A stretch of 64,000 bases of DNA from G963556115 sp963678205 (GTDB taxonomy: Bacteria > Planctomycetota > SZUA-567): NCBI GenBank assembly GCA_963678205.1, contig OY782760.1, forward strand, positions 186,001 through 250,000. The letters are read 5' to 3'. A program made the position numbers and the translations under genes. Positions 17,791 through 26,762 of the stretch are shown one piece after another; positions within the stretch are counted from its first letter, which is position 1; each line of letters opens with the position of its first letter. The notes below the pieces were generated by a model. It searched no databases. It was not told the DNA's origin and saw nothing but the letters and a program-made list of their open reading frames with translations.

Positions 17791-18600
17791 TTATCGTAAA
17801 TGCCGTTCTAAAGATTGTTGTGCATTTATAATAGCATTATCTACAATCTTTGCAATCTTTTCATCATGCATATTTGGCATAATTTCCTTCATATGATCGA
17901 GCAGTTCTCTCTCAACCAAAATTTTATAACTGCCAAATGAATGCAAATCATAACTCCATTGCACAGGTATCAGCAAAAAATCTGCCATAGATTTTGCCTC
18001 ACTATAACTTATAGGAATATGCGGATTTTTTAAAATAGACTCCACAATTTTATCTGCTGCAGGAATATTAACATCAAGATCATGAACTATTTCTGGATAC
18101 TTTTTTAAATGACCCTTTTTCAAAGCATCATAAAATACATAATATATATCAAGCTTGTCACTATCCCGAACAAGCTTTAAAAACGTCAACAACATCTCAT
18201 CATCAATATCTTCCGGTAAACTCTTTGCATTGTGATATCTTGTTGATATAAGAACACACTCTTTTGATTTATCGGGAAGGAGCTCTAGCCATCCTAGTTC
18301 TAGTAACACTTCATAACCATACTCACCATGATTTATTGACTCGACATCCTTAAAAGTTCCGTACTTCTTTAATTGCCTATACCGACCGATATCGTGAAGT
18401 AGCCCACAAACCTCTGCAAGAATCACCATACTTTTTGAGAACCCATTATAATCAGCAATCAACCGTGCATTTTCAGCCACTCTTTTACTATGCTCAACTT
18501 TTAATTGTGACATTGCATCCAGTGCACCATTTATTTCAAATGTAGCAACGTATTCATCATATTTACTGAAGAGTATATCTCTTACATCAATATCTATCAT
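17791..18600 (-). CDS. HD-domain hydrolase
   Basis: A 269-residue metal-dependent phosphohydrolase. His in VEHSKRVAENARLI, the HD pair in GLLHDIGRYRQLKKYG and a later DSDKLDIYYVFYDALKK give the HD-superfamily ligands (H...HD...D). The rest is helical. Substrates in this group range from nucleotides to signalling nucleotides and cannot be chosen from sequence. It lies between tsaB and parB on the same strand, with 12 bases to tsaB, so it is likely in one operon. Confidence 0.85.
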   Translation of the reverse strand: MIDIDVRDILFSKYDEYVATFEINGALDAMSQLKVEHSKRVAENARLIADYNGFSKSMVILAEVCGLLHDIGRYRQLKKYGTFKDVESINHGEYGYEVLLELGWLELLPDKSKECVLISTRYHNAKSLPEDIDDEMLLTFLKLVRDSDKLDIYYVFYDALKKGHLKKYPEIVHDLDVNIPAADKIVESILKNPHIPISYSEAKSMADFLLIPVQWSYDLHSFGSYKILVERELLDHMKEIMPNMHDEKIAKIVDNAIINAQQSLERHLR

Positions 18601-18612
18601 TATACAGACTCT

Positions 18613-19320
18613 TTAATTTTGAAACTTCTCAAAGCTACAAGGAGAACTATCTCTTCGCATATAAATAGGCTCAACCTCTAAAGGATTCATTGCTTTATCG
18701 AAATTCATTGCAGCAACCTTACCTATACTACTTGCAGGAGCCCCTTTAACCGAATCTTCAAATATAATGCCTTTTGCTTTATATTCATCAAATTCCGCTT
18801 CAAATTTTTCCAGCCCAGATCCAATAAAATAATCTACAGAATAACAATTAACCATGTCTTTGACTAATTCTGGTTCAAGAGCAATATCATCTACAAGCGC
18901 CTTGCTCACTCCAAACTCTGATATTTGATATACTCCTGTATAAAGTTCGTCACTCCTGGCAAACTGCATAGGAACAACAATTCCTCCTCTACACTGGCTA
19001 GCTACAGCAAGTGCTTGCAAACTCGACACAGGAATTACCTCTATCCCTTTTGCAAAACCTAAAGTTTTACCAGCAATTACCCCGACACGCGTTCCGGTAT
19101 AACTACCAGGTCCAATACTTACAGCAATAGCATCCACAACGGACAAGTCAATCCCAGCTATAGACAAAACTTTGTCTATAGCTGGGATTAAAAGTCTCCC
19201 ATGCTTCATGCCATCAGATAACACTTCTTCTGCAAGAACAGATCCACTTGAATCAACAATTGCAACACCGCCAATTCTAGCCGAGGTTTCAATTGCCAAT
19301 ATTATTTTACTGTCACTCAT
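18613..19320 (-). CDS. tsaB: tRNA threonylcarbamoyladenosine biosynthesis protein TsaB
   Basis: Partner of TsaD in making t6A37 of ANN-decoding tRNAs. The ASKHA fold opens with ILAIETSARIGGVAIVDSSG, and IGPGSYTGTRVGV (about 68-80) is the family signature. The C-terminal half is divergent, as usual. The length of 235 is normal. The gene contains a perfect 19-base inverted repeat (19150-19189) in the middle of conserved coding sequence. It precedes the HD hydrolase and parB on the same strand. TsaD, TsaE and TsaC are not in the window. Confidence 0.94.
   Translation of the reverse strand: MSDSKIILAIETSARIGGVAIVDSSGSVLAEEVLSDGMKHGRLLIPAIDKVLSIAGIDLSVVDAIAVSIGPGSYTGTRVGVIAGKTLGFAKGIEVIPVSSLQALAVASQCRGGIVVPMQFARSDELYTGVYQISEFGVSKALVDDIALEPELVKDMVNCYSVDYFIGSGLEKFEAEFDEYKAKGIIFEDSVKGAPASSIGKVAAMNFDKAMNPLEVEPIYMRRDSSPCSFEKFQN
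19150..19189. repeat. Perfect 19-bp inverted repeat inside tsaB
   Basis: Arms AATCCCAGCTATAGACAAA (19150-19168) and its exact complement (19171-19189) are separated by two bases (AC). The arms encode IPAIDK and LSIAGI of TsaB. The mRNA would form a very stable hairpin. Confidence 0.9.
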
Positions 19321-19335
19321 TATTACTCTAGTTTC

Positions 19336-21657
19336 CTATTTATTCTTACTTTTTAAATACTCGTCGATATTTGCAGCAGCCTCTTTCCCTGCTCCCATAG
19401 CAAGAATGACAGTTGCGGCACCAGTAACAATATCTCCGCCAGAGAAGACTCCTTCAACACTAGTCATTAATTTATCATCAACTTTAATATTTCCACGTTC
19501 ATTAAGTTTCAGTTCCGGCCATTTACGAGTAAGAATAGGGTTAGGTCCCTGCCCAATTGCAACAATAACCTCCTCGACATCTATTATATACTCTTCACCT
19601 TTAATAGGTACTGGCCTTCTTCTACCAGAGGCATCCTCATCACCAAGTTCCATGCCTTGACAACGCACACCTTTTACCCAGCCATCTTCTGTACCTAATA
19701 TTTCAAGTGGTGCAGTTAATTCTTTAAGTTCAACCCCTTCTTCAAGTGCATGTTCAATCTCCTCAATTCTAGCAGGCATCTCACTACGCCCCCGTCTGTA
19801 AAGAATATACACATGATCTGCACCTAATCTCAACGCTGATCTAGCTGAATCCATTGCAACATTACCACCACCTACAACTGCAACATTTTTACTTCTAAGT
19901 ACTGGAGTATCATAGTCTTCATGATATGCTTTCATCAAATTGATTCTAGTAAGAAATTCATTTGAAGAATACACTCCATTAAAATTCTCTCCTGGAATAT
20001 TCATAAAGTGAGGCAGCCCTGCACCAGATCCGATAAATACAGCATCAAAACCACTATCAAGTAACCCTGGCACACCTATAGTAGCTCCGATTGGCATATC
20101 AAACTTAAACTTAATTCCAAGCTGCTCAAGAAAACTACATTCACGCCGAACAATATCTTTTGGTAATCTAAATTCAGGAATACCATAGGCAAGAACACCA
20201 CCAGCAGTATGTAATGCCTCAAAAATTGTCACATCATGCCCCATACGTGCAAGATCAGCACTCGCGGCAAGCCCTGCAGGTCCAGCACCCACGACAGCAA
20301 CTTTAAAGCCACTTATATCCGTATTACCGGCCTCAGCTTCTATACCTATTGTAGCCTCGGTATCCGCTGCAAATCTCTCCAGACGCCCAATAGCGACAGG
20401 TTCACCTTTAATGCCTAAAACACACTTTGCCTCACATTGACTTTCCTGAGGACAGACTCGGCCACAAACTGCAGGTAAATTATTAGTATCTTTTATTTTC
20501 TTAGCAGCAGCTATAAATCGCCCCTCAGAAATAAGTTTAATAAACTCTGGTATAGCAACGTTTACAGGACAACCTTTTACACACTGCGGATTCTTGCACT
20601 GAATACAACGTGATGCTTCGGCAATTGCCATTTCAGGAGTATAACCTAGAGCCACTTCATCAAAATTATGTCTTCGTATTTTTGGATCTTGAGTAGGCAT
20701 TGGCATACGCTTAACTGATTTAGATTTTTTCCCATCTTCCTGATTTTCGTTATACTCTTCATGAAGAGATTTCTCCGTATCCTTATATGTACTCAACCTT
20801 TTAAAGAGAAGATCAAAATTGACATCATGCGCATCAAATTCAGGACCGTCCACACAAGTAAACTTGGTCTCTCCTGCCACCTCAACACGGCAACCACCGC
20901 ACATACCAGTGCCATCAACCATAATTGAATTCAAAGAAACAATAGTCTTAATACCAAATTCTCTAGTCAAGTCAGCAACAACCTTCATCATAATAGGAGG
21001 TCCAATTGCAATGACTCTATCAATCTTTTCACCAGACTCTATTAACCTTCTAAGCACATTAGTCACAAAGCCTTTTTCACCATAGCTGCCGTCATCAGTT
21101 ACAGGAAAAAATTCATCTGAAGTTGCTCTAGACCTGTCTTCCCAAAAGATAAATTCCTTACTGCGACCACCAGATATACTATAAATAGTATTTCCTGCTT
21201 TTTTTAAAGCCTTTTGAATAGGAGCAATCGGAGCAATTCCAAGCCCTCCACCAACACATACAACAGTACCAAAGTTCCTGATCTCACTCTCATGGCCAAG
21301 AGGCCCAACAACATCAAGAAATCTATCCCCTACTCCAAGCTTATCAATCTTTGCAGAAGCTACCCCTACAACCTGTACAACAATTGTAATAGTACCTTTC
21401 TCCATAGAATAATCAGCAATAGTTAACGGCACGCGTTCAGCTTCTTCAGATGCTCTAACAACAATAAACTGCCCAGCTTTACAGTAGTTACTAATTGCTG
21501 GACAATATACTTCAAATTCTTTAATAGTTGGCGTAATATCAACTTTTCTGATAATTTTATTTAGATTTGCATCATCAATATCTGTGATATTATAAGTATT
21601 CATGTCATTTCCATGACAAGCACCGCCACCATCTCCATGTATCTCTTCACTACTCAC
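19336..21657 (-). CDS. Fused NfnA/NfnB-like (PyrK-like + glutamate synthase small-subunit-like) oxidoreductase
   Basis: A two-part flavoprotein of the NADH-dependent ferredoxin:NADP oxidoreductase / sulfide dehydrogenase type. The first 300 residues form an FAD and NAD-binding PyrK-like module with a [2Fe-2S] site (MCGGCRVEVAGETKFTCVDG). Then come [4Fe-4S]-type clusters (CIQCKNPQCVKGCP and CGRVCPQESQCEAKC) and a GltD-like module with GAGPAGLAASADLARMGH and VVGGGNVAMDSARSALR. GTG 21657 is preferred: GGAGGGA lies six bases upstream, whereas an ATG five codons earlier has its GGA immediately adjacent. It likely balances NADH, NADPH and ferredoxin. Confidence 0.88.
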   Translation of the reverse strand: MSSEEIHGDGGGACHGNDMNTYNITDIDDANLNKIIRKVDITPTIKEFEVYCPAISNYCKAGQFIVVRASEEAERVPLTIADYSMEKGTITIVVQVVGVASAKIDKLGVGDRFLDVVGPLGHESEIRNFGTVVCVGGGLGIAPIAPIQKALKKAGNTIYSISGGRSKEFIFWEDRSRATSDEFFPVTDDGSYGEKGFVTNVLRRLIESGEKIDRVIAIGPPIMMKVVADLTREFGIKTIVSLNSIMVDGTGMCGGCRVEVAGETKFTCVDGPEFDAHDVNFDLLFKRLSTYKDTEKSLHEEYNENQEDGKKSKSVKRMPMPTQDPKIRRHNFDEVALGYTPEMAIAEASRCIQCKNPQCVKGCPVNVAIPEFIKLISEGRFIAAAKKIKDTNNLPAVCGRVCPQESQCEAKCVLGIKGEPVAIGRLERFAADTEATIGIEAEAGNTDISGFKVAVVGAGPAGLAASADLARMGHDVTIFEALHTAGGVLAYGIPEFRLPKDIVRRECSFLEQLGIKFKFDMPIGATIGVPGLLDSGFDAVFIGSGAGLPHFMNIPGENFNGVYSSNEFLTRINLMKAYHEDYDTPVLRSKNVAVVGGGNVAMDSARSALRLGADHVYILYRRGRSEMPARIEEIEHALEEGVELKELTAPLEILGTEDGWVKGVRCQGMELGDEDASGRRRPVPIKGEEYIIDVEEVIVAIGQGPNPILTRKWPELKLNERGNIKVDDKLMTSVEGVFSGGDIVTGAATVILAMGAGKEAAANIDEYLKSKNK

Positions 21658-21854
21658 GACAAATCCCTCCATTCCTTTTTTGTTACATTACACAACTACC
21701 TTCTCCCTAGGCAGTAAGATATAAAAATCGCTACAGCTAATTATTCCATGCAATTATATCAGAATAATTTACATATTTTATGCATTCAATACTACTAGTC
21801 AAGCTGTTTTAAATATTGACGTTTTTATCATTTAATAAGTAAAATCCTAGAAAA

Positions 21855-21886
21855 TTGACCCTTGCTGGCTTTGCAGCAAGGGTCAA
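21855..21886 (-). terminator. Terminator of glgP
   Basis: Perfect 13-base arms TTGACCCTTGCTG and CAGCAAGGGTCAA around a six-base loop. Reading on the minus strand the arm is followed by TTTTC, as expected for the glgP transcript. Confidence 0.8.
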
Positions 21887-21921
21887 TAATGCCTGATTAT
21901 TATAACTAATATCAAACCTGC

Positions 21922-24423
21922 TTATTTACCAGGTATAAACTCATCTACCGGATTACTTGAACAATTAACTTCACCCACTTCACATGGATTAACATTCCAA
22001 ATATCCTTTGCATACTGATTTATTGTTCTGTCAGAAGAGAACTTACCTGAGCAAGCAATATTTTTAATCGCCATTTTTGCCCAAAGATCCTGATCTTTAT
22101 ATGCTTTTTCGACTTCTTCCTGAGCAGTAATATATGACTGAAGATCGGCCATAAGCATATAATAATCACCATTTTCAAAAATTGTTTCACGAATAGGCTC
22201 AAAAATACCAGGTTCGTTTATACTGAAGTGACCTGAGAATAACAAATCGACAGCCTCTTTTACCTCACTACTTGCTTGATAGTAGTCATATGGATTATAC
22301 CCCTTTTCTCTAAGGTCTTCTACTTCGTGTGCTTTTAGACCAAAGATAAAAGCATTCTCATCTCCAACTTCTTCAACAATTTCAACATTAGCGCCATCAA
22401 GGGTACCTATAGTTATTGCACCATTCATCATAAATTTCATATTACCCGTACCAGAAGCTTCGGTACCGGCTGTAGAAATCTGCTCACTTATATCTGTGGC
22501 AGGGATAATCTTCTCAGCAGCTGATACTCTATAATTTGGCAAGAAATATACACTCAGTTTATCCTTAGACATAGAGTCATTATTAACAACCGCAGCAATA
22601 TTGTTAATAAGCTTTATAATAAGTTTTGCCATGAAATAACCCGGCGCTGCTTTTGCGCCAAACAGAAATACTCTTGGCTCAACAGACTGACCTTTTCTCA
22701 ATCTATTATAAAGAACGATAATATGAAGGGCATTCAACAACTGTCTTTTATACTCATGAAGCCTCTTCACCTGAGTATCAAACATCATATTTGGATCAAT
22801 ATCAAAATCATAATGTTCTTTAGCCCATGCAACTAGAGCTTCTTTTGCCTTTCTTTTTACAGCAATAATTTTATTTCTAAATTCTTTGTCATCCGCGAAA
22901 GGAAGAAGCTTCTTAAGTTCGTCAAGGTTAGTTATCCAACCATCACCAATTGTATCAGTAATCAATTTAGCAAGTGGAGGATTAGCTTTCAATAGAAAAC
23001 GCCTCTGAGTAACACCGTTTGTCTTATTATTAAAGCGATCAGGATACATTTCAGCAAAATCAGGAACAAGAAATTCTTTTAAAAGTTCTGTATGAAGTGC
23101 AGCAACGCCATTAATTGAATGACTGCCCACAATTGCTAGCTGAGCCATTCTAATCATCTTAGTATCGCCTTCTTCAATAAGACTCATTCTGCTAAGACGA
23201 GCATTATCACCTGGATATTTTGTAGATACTGCCTGCAGAAATTTAGCATTAATATCATAAATGATCTGCAAGTGACGAGGTAGCAACTTTTCAAACATCG
23301 AAACGCTCCATTTTTCAAGAGCTTCTGGCATCAACGTATGATTAGTATACCCCATAGTCTTTACTGTAATATCCCAAGCCTTATCCCATTCAACTTCATA
23401 TTCATCTATAAGAATTCTCATAAGTTCTGCAACTGCAATTGATGGATGGGTATCATTCATCTGAATAGCAGCCATCTCAGGAAGCTCTTCTATTGGCTTA
23501 CCAGTACTTTTAAATCTTCTTAAAATATCATGAAGAGAACAACAAACAAAGAAGTACTGTTGTTTTAAGCGCAATTCCTTACCCAGATAAAAACAGTCAT
23601 TTGGATATAAAACTTTTGTAAGGTTCTCTGCCCCAAATTTACTACCAACAGCAGCAATATATTCACCCTGATTAAAATCTTCAAGATTAAATTCTTCTGC
23701 AGCTTTACTCTTCCATAACCGAAGAGTATTAACAGTTTTACCGCCATAACCGACAATCGGCATATCATGAGGCTCACCGATAATTACGGAGGTATCTACC
23801 CAATATTTTTTGCCATCATAGCCATCATGTACTCTACCACCAAAATTAACTTTTACAGATATATCAGAATGAATAATTTCCCATGGATCACCAAAACGCA
23901 ACCACTCATCTGGTTGCTCCACCTGATAGCCATTTTCAATTTCCTGTCTAAAAATACCATAGTCATAACGTAATCCATAACCAAACGCGGGAAGATTTAA
24001 TGTAGCCATTGAATCAAGAAAACATGCAGCAAGACGTCCCAGTCCACCGTTACCAAGCCCCGCGTCATTCTCTTCCTCACGAAGTTCTTCATATGAAATC
24101 CCCATTTCATCAAGGCCTTTTTTCAATTCCTCTTCAATCTGAAGATTAATCACATTATTTCCTAATGCTCTACCCATCAAGAATTCCATAGAAAGATAGT
24201 AAACTCTTTTAACATTTTTATCATGATGGGTCTGCTGAGTTTTCAACCACCTATCAATCAATCTATCCCTGACAGTAAGAGCAAGAGCCTGATATTTATC
24301 CTGCATTGATGAAGTATAACGATCATTGCTAAGGGTATACTTCAAATGTTCTGCAAACCCCCTAGCTAAAGAGTCAGCATCCTCCCCTTGCCTGCCACAA
24401 ATTATTTTTTCATTATCAGCCAT
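21922..24423 (-). CDS. glgP: Glycogen/starch/maltodextrin phosphorylase
   Basis: GT35 phosphorylase that releases glucose-1-phosphate from alpha-1,4-glucan with PLP as cofactor. The N-terminal DAGLGNGGLGRLAACFLDS is conserved, and EASGTGNMKFMMNGAITIG holds the PLP lysine. The length of 833 is standard. The start is ATG 24423 with TAGGAG eight bases upstream. It stands alone, with a terminator behind it. No synthase or branching enzyme gene lies nearby. The C-terminal tail is short and Cys-containing (VNCSSNPVDEFIPGK). Confidence 0.97.
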   Translation of the reverse strand: MADNEKIICGRQGEDADSLARGFAEHLKYTLSNDRYTSSMQDKYQALALTVRDRLIDRWLKTQQTHHDKNVKRVYYLSMEFLMGRALGNNVINLQIEEELKKGLDEMGISYEELREEENDAGLGNGGLGRLAACFLDSMATLNLPAFGYGLRYDYGIFRQEIENGYQVEQPDEWLRFGDPWEIIHSDISVKVNFGGRVHDGYDGKKYWVDTSVIIGEPHDMPIVGYGGKTVNTLRLWKSKAAEEFNLEDFNQGEYIAAVGSKFGAENLTKVLYPNDCFYLGKELRLKQQYFFVCCSLHDILRRFKSTGKPIEELPEMAAIQMNDTHPSIAVAELMRILIDEYEVEWDKAWDITVKTMGYTNHTLMPEALEKWSVSMFEKLLPRHLQIIYDINAKFLQAVSTKYPGDNARLSRMSLIEEGDTKMIRMAQLAIVGSHSINGVAALHTELLKEFLVPDFAEMYPDRFNNKTNGVTQRRFLLKANPPLAKLITDTIGDGWITNLDELKKLLPFADDKEFRNKIIAVKRKAKEALVAWAKEHYDFDIDPNMMFDTQVKRLHEYKRQLLNALHIIVLYNRLRKGQSVEPRVFLFGAKAAPGYFMAKLIIKLINNIAAVVNNDSMSKDKLSVYFLPNYRVSAAEKIIPATDISEQISTAGTEASGTGNMKFMMNGAITIGTLDGANVEIVEEVGDENAFIFGLKAHEVEDLREKGYNPYDYYQASSEVKEAVDLLFSGHFSINEPGIFEPIRETIFENGDYYMLMADLQSYITAQEEVEKAYKDQDLWAKMAIKNIACSGKFSSDRTINQYAKDIWNVNPCEVGEVNCSSNPVDEFIPGK

Positions 24424-24909
24424 GTGTATTCTCCTAATATGCTTCTAGAACATAACAATATTACGATTTTAAATTAACATTCTAACTTAATTCTCTGCTA
24501 TTTCTCAAAAAAAAGCAAATTGTTTTTATGTTAGGAGCTAACAAAATTCTTTTTATACGCTACTAATAATTACTAAATAACCTAAGTTTGAATGTTAAAT
24601 TACACAAAAAGCAATAACATTAACTACGGCGTTACCTCGTGGTTACAGCACGATACTAGCTAATAAATATTACCTTGATAATATTTACATAAAAGAAGCT
24701 AAATTATATGCAATATAATTTAATAAAGCTGAATTATAAATGCCAAACGCCAAGAACTCAGCCATAACAACGCTCATCCAATCAACATTCTTTCATAATT
24801 AAACAGAGCAGACACTATAATCTAATATTCTAAATTATACAAGTCAACCTAATACCGCACAAACTAACATCATCTAATATTATACTACTAAACATTAAAT
24901 TGATTCACT
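24424..24909. other. Spacer between glgP and the nitroreductase gene
   Basis: About 490 bases. It has a small perfect hairpin at 24529-24543 (TGTTAG / CTAACA) in the glgP leader direction and nothing else I can support. Confidence 0.6.
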
Positions 24910-25743
24910 TTATCTATATCTGATTGTTGCTAAATGGTCACGGTTTACTGTCCTGACATAATTGACAACAGGATATCCAAAAAGCATACAATAATAATCT
25001 CCGGTATCTTCATCCATCAACCTACTTTTATATTCTGGGAATAATTCAAGCGCCATTTTTAATAAACCACACCAAGTAGTACCGATACCATTTGACTGCG
25101 CAATAAGTTCAAAATAACTCAAAGCAATTGAAACATCAACTATGCTACAGAGAGGGTGTTTCATTGGTGCTGAAACCAGTAATACATGTGGAGCAGTTCT
25201 GAAAATAACATCTATCTGTTGTTCTTTCCATAAATATAAAAATTTACCTAAGTGTGCTGATTTTTGCTGAAACCCGCCTGTATCATAATATGAAATCAAT
25301 TTTGACATTAATTCGTTACGCAGCTCATTCATACTGTTAATATCAGCGATTACATCAAATTTTAAAGACAAATTATTTCCTGCAGTAGGGCAGTTAGCCG
25401 CAGCAAGCAATAATTTATTGAGCAGAACGTTGTCAACATTCTCCTGTTTATAATTTCGTATACTCCTCCTGCCTCGCAATAAATTCTCCATTTTATCATG
25501 ATCTAGATATACCCCATTACCTAAAGGCACGCTATCAACTTCTGGGTTAAGGTCATAAATAGAGACTGCCTTAGCAGGACATACAGCATAACAATGCTCA
25601 CACCCTAAGCAATTCTCCTTGTCATCACCTGTTATTTCAGGCGCCCCCGTTGCAGTTGATCTTTTTATAACTTTTACAGGACAATCATCGATACATGCCC
25701 CACATCTAACACATTTTTCATTATCAAACTTAATATCTAACAT
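24910..25743 (-). CDS. Nitroreductase with N-terminal two-cluster ferredoxin domain
   Basis: A 277-residue flavin enzyme. Residues 1-60 carry two [4Fe-4S] motifs (CVRCGACIDDCP and CLGCEHCYAVCP). Residues about 90-277 are a nitroreductase fold opening with LRGRRSIRNYKQENVDN, the FMN-phosphate region, and closing with CMLFGYPVVNYVRT. Electrons from ferredoxin-like clusters to FMN are the expected flow; the acceptor (nitro compound, quinone or other) is unknown. AGGTG precedes the ATG. It lies downstream of an ArsR-type gene on the same strand with a second operator copy between, which suggests control by that repressor. Confidence 0.9.
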   Translation of the reverse strand: MLDIKFDNEKCVRCGACIDDCPVKVIKRSTATGAPEITGDDKENCLGCEHCYAVCPAKAVSIYDLNPEVDSVPLGNGVYLDHDKMENLLRGRRSIRNYKQENVDNVLLNKLLLAAANCPTAGNNLSLKFDVIADINSMNELRNELMSKLISYYDTGGFQQKSAHLGKFLYLWKEQQIDVIFRTAPHVLLVSAPMKHPLCSIVDVSIALSYFELIAQSNGIGTTWCGLLKMALELFPEYKSRLMDEDTGDYYCMLFGYPVVNYVRTVNRDHLATIRYR

Positions 25744-26077
25744 ATATTACACCTATCATCATATTTTAAAATTATAGCCTTCAAAATCATTTAAAATCAA
25801 ACTTTTAACTACCCATAATTTACTAAATTATTAGTCAATTTAACAGCTTTGCTATTAAGCGAAAGCTTGAAACAACACAAACAAAAGAATACTGCCAACA
25901 AATACGTCATAAATTTTACAAAAACTGCTACCCTATATCTAGCAACCGTAAAACTCCTACTCACCTTATAAATACTATCCGCTATCAATATCTTCATATA
26001 CTTCATCACAAACAAAATTATTATTCTAATATTCACAAATTCGAAAACTTTCGAACTATGTGACTAAAAAAATTCGC
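25744..26077. other. Region between arsR-like gene and nitroreductase
   Basis: It holds the second TTCGA-N6-TCGAA operator (26040-26055). A weak 75-codon GTG ORF on the minus strand (25809-26036) has a hydrophobic, Cys-containing stretch (FFCLCC) and begins just past the operator. It lacks a ribosome site, and I do not claim it as a gene. Confidence 0.5.
26040..26055 (-). promoter_or_regulatory. Candidate ArsR operator, downstream copy
   Basis: TTCGA-N6-TCGAA, identical in half-sites and spacing to the site at the repressor's own promoter. On the minus strand it is directly preceded by CATAG, forming CATAGT with its first base, a -10-like box placed as TATAAT is at the first site; no good -35 is seen. 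Confidence 0.55.
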
Positions 26078-26416
26078 TTAACCTATAAACTTTTTCAATA
26101 ATTTTATGCTCCTATCATCAACTTCGATAGTAAGATGCCTACCATTCCGATTAATTTTAATCAACCCAATAGTTTTCAATTCTTTCATATGATGTGACAA
26201 TGTTGAAGGAGCGATATTCAATCGTTGAGCCATCTCAAACTGACAATGTCCATCATTCGCCTGCCTTAGTTCGCAATGATAAGTCTTACCAACCCCATAC
26301 TTTTCAATAAATTCCAAATAAATCTGCAACCTTATGGGATTAGATAATACTCTGAATATTTCAGAGTAAACTTTAATATCATAATTTGACTGTTTACCAT
26401 TATCCTTATTCGACAT
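26078..26416 (-). CDS. ArsR/SmtB-type winged-helix repressor
   Basis: A 112-residue DNA-binding regulator. The N-terminal helix contains FRVLSNPIRLQIYLEF. The recognition helix is in LNIAPSTLSHHMKELKTIGL, and the wing is INRNGRHLTIEVDDRSI. A His-Cys-x8-His-Cys pair (H47, C48, H57, C58) could sense a metal or thiol, but it does not match the classic ELCVCDL site. The promoter is a perfect TTGACA-N17-TATAAT with the operator TTCGA-N6-TCGAA overlapping the -10 end and the start codon, so autorepression is likely. There is almost no leader, hence no Shine-Dalgarno site. Confidence 0.92.
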   Translation of the reverse strand: MSNKDNGKQSNYDIKVYSEIFRVLSNPIRLQIYLEFIEKYGVGKTYHCELRQANDGHCQFEMAQRLNIAPSTLSHHMKELKTIGLIKINRNGRHLTIEVDDRSIKLLKKFIG

Positions 26417-26424
26417 GTTTCGAA
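26409..26424 (-). promoter_or_regulatory. Candidate ArsR operator over its own start codon
   Basis: TTCGA-N6-TCGAA. Its first base is the last T of the -10 box, and the start codon lies inside its 6-base centre. Binding would block both polymerase and translation start. Confidence 0.65.
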
Positions 26425-26452
26425 TTATAGAATCTGCCTCTTATATTGTCAA
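26424..26452 (-). promoter_or_regulatory. Consensus promoter of the ArsR-type gene
   Basis: TTGACA (26447-26452 on the minus strand), a 17-base spacer and TATAAT (26424-26429), both perfect. The expected start of transcription falls within a few bases of the ATG at 26416, so the mRNA would be leaderless or nearly so. Confidence 0.85.
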
Positions 26453-26762
26453 CAAAAAAATACTATAGATAAGCTACATCAGCACAATTACCAGAAAATT
26501 ATAGAAAATACCTACTCCCCCATACACACCATATATTTCCGCAAACTTTTTAGCTTTCGGTCATATACTGTGTTATAAATAACCATAATTAAACTTATGA
26601 CTTAAATCGCAATCCTGAGCAATATTTAATTAGTTCCTAAACTATATGTTACTTTTGATAAACAACCTATTAGCTGCCCCCTTATTGCCTTTGTTATACA
26701 AAAAATACTGGCCATATCACAGCCAGTATCAATCATAAAAAACATCAATTAAATTTTGTAAT
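26453..26762. other. Spacer between hisG and the ArsR promoter
   Basis: About 310 bases of AT-rich DNA. It contains the hisG terminator at 26699-26729; nothing else supported. Confidence 0.6.
26699..26729 (-). terminator. Terminator of hisG
   Basis: On the minus strand the hairpin arms are ATACTGGC and GCCAGTAT, directly followed by a T-run (TTTTTTG). It lies 34 bases after the hisG stop. Confidence 0.8.

Noticed and set aside
25809..26036. 75-codon GTG ORF on the minus strand with a hydrophobic FFCLCC stretch
   Set aside because: No ribosome site, no family and AT-rich composition. It is tempting because it starts just past the second ArsR operator, but it is not supported enough to list as a gene.
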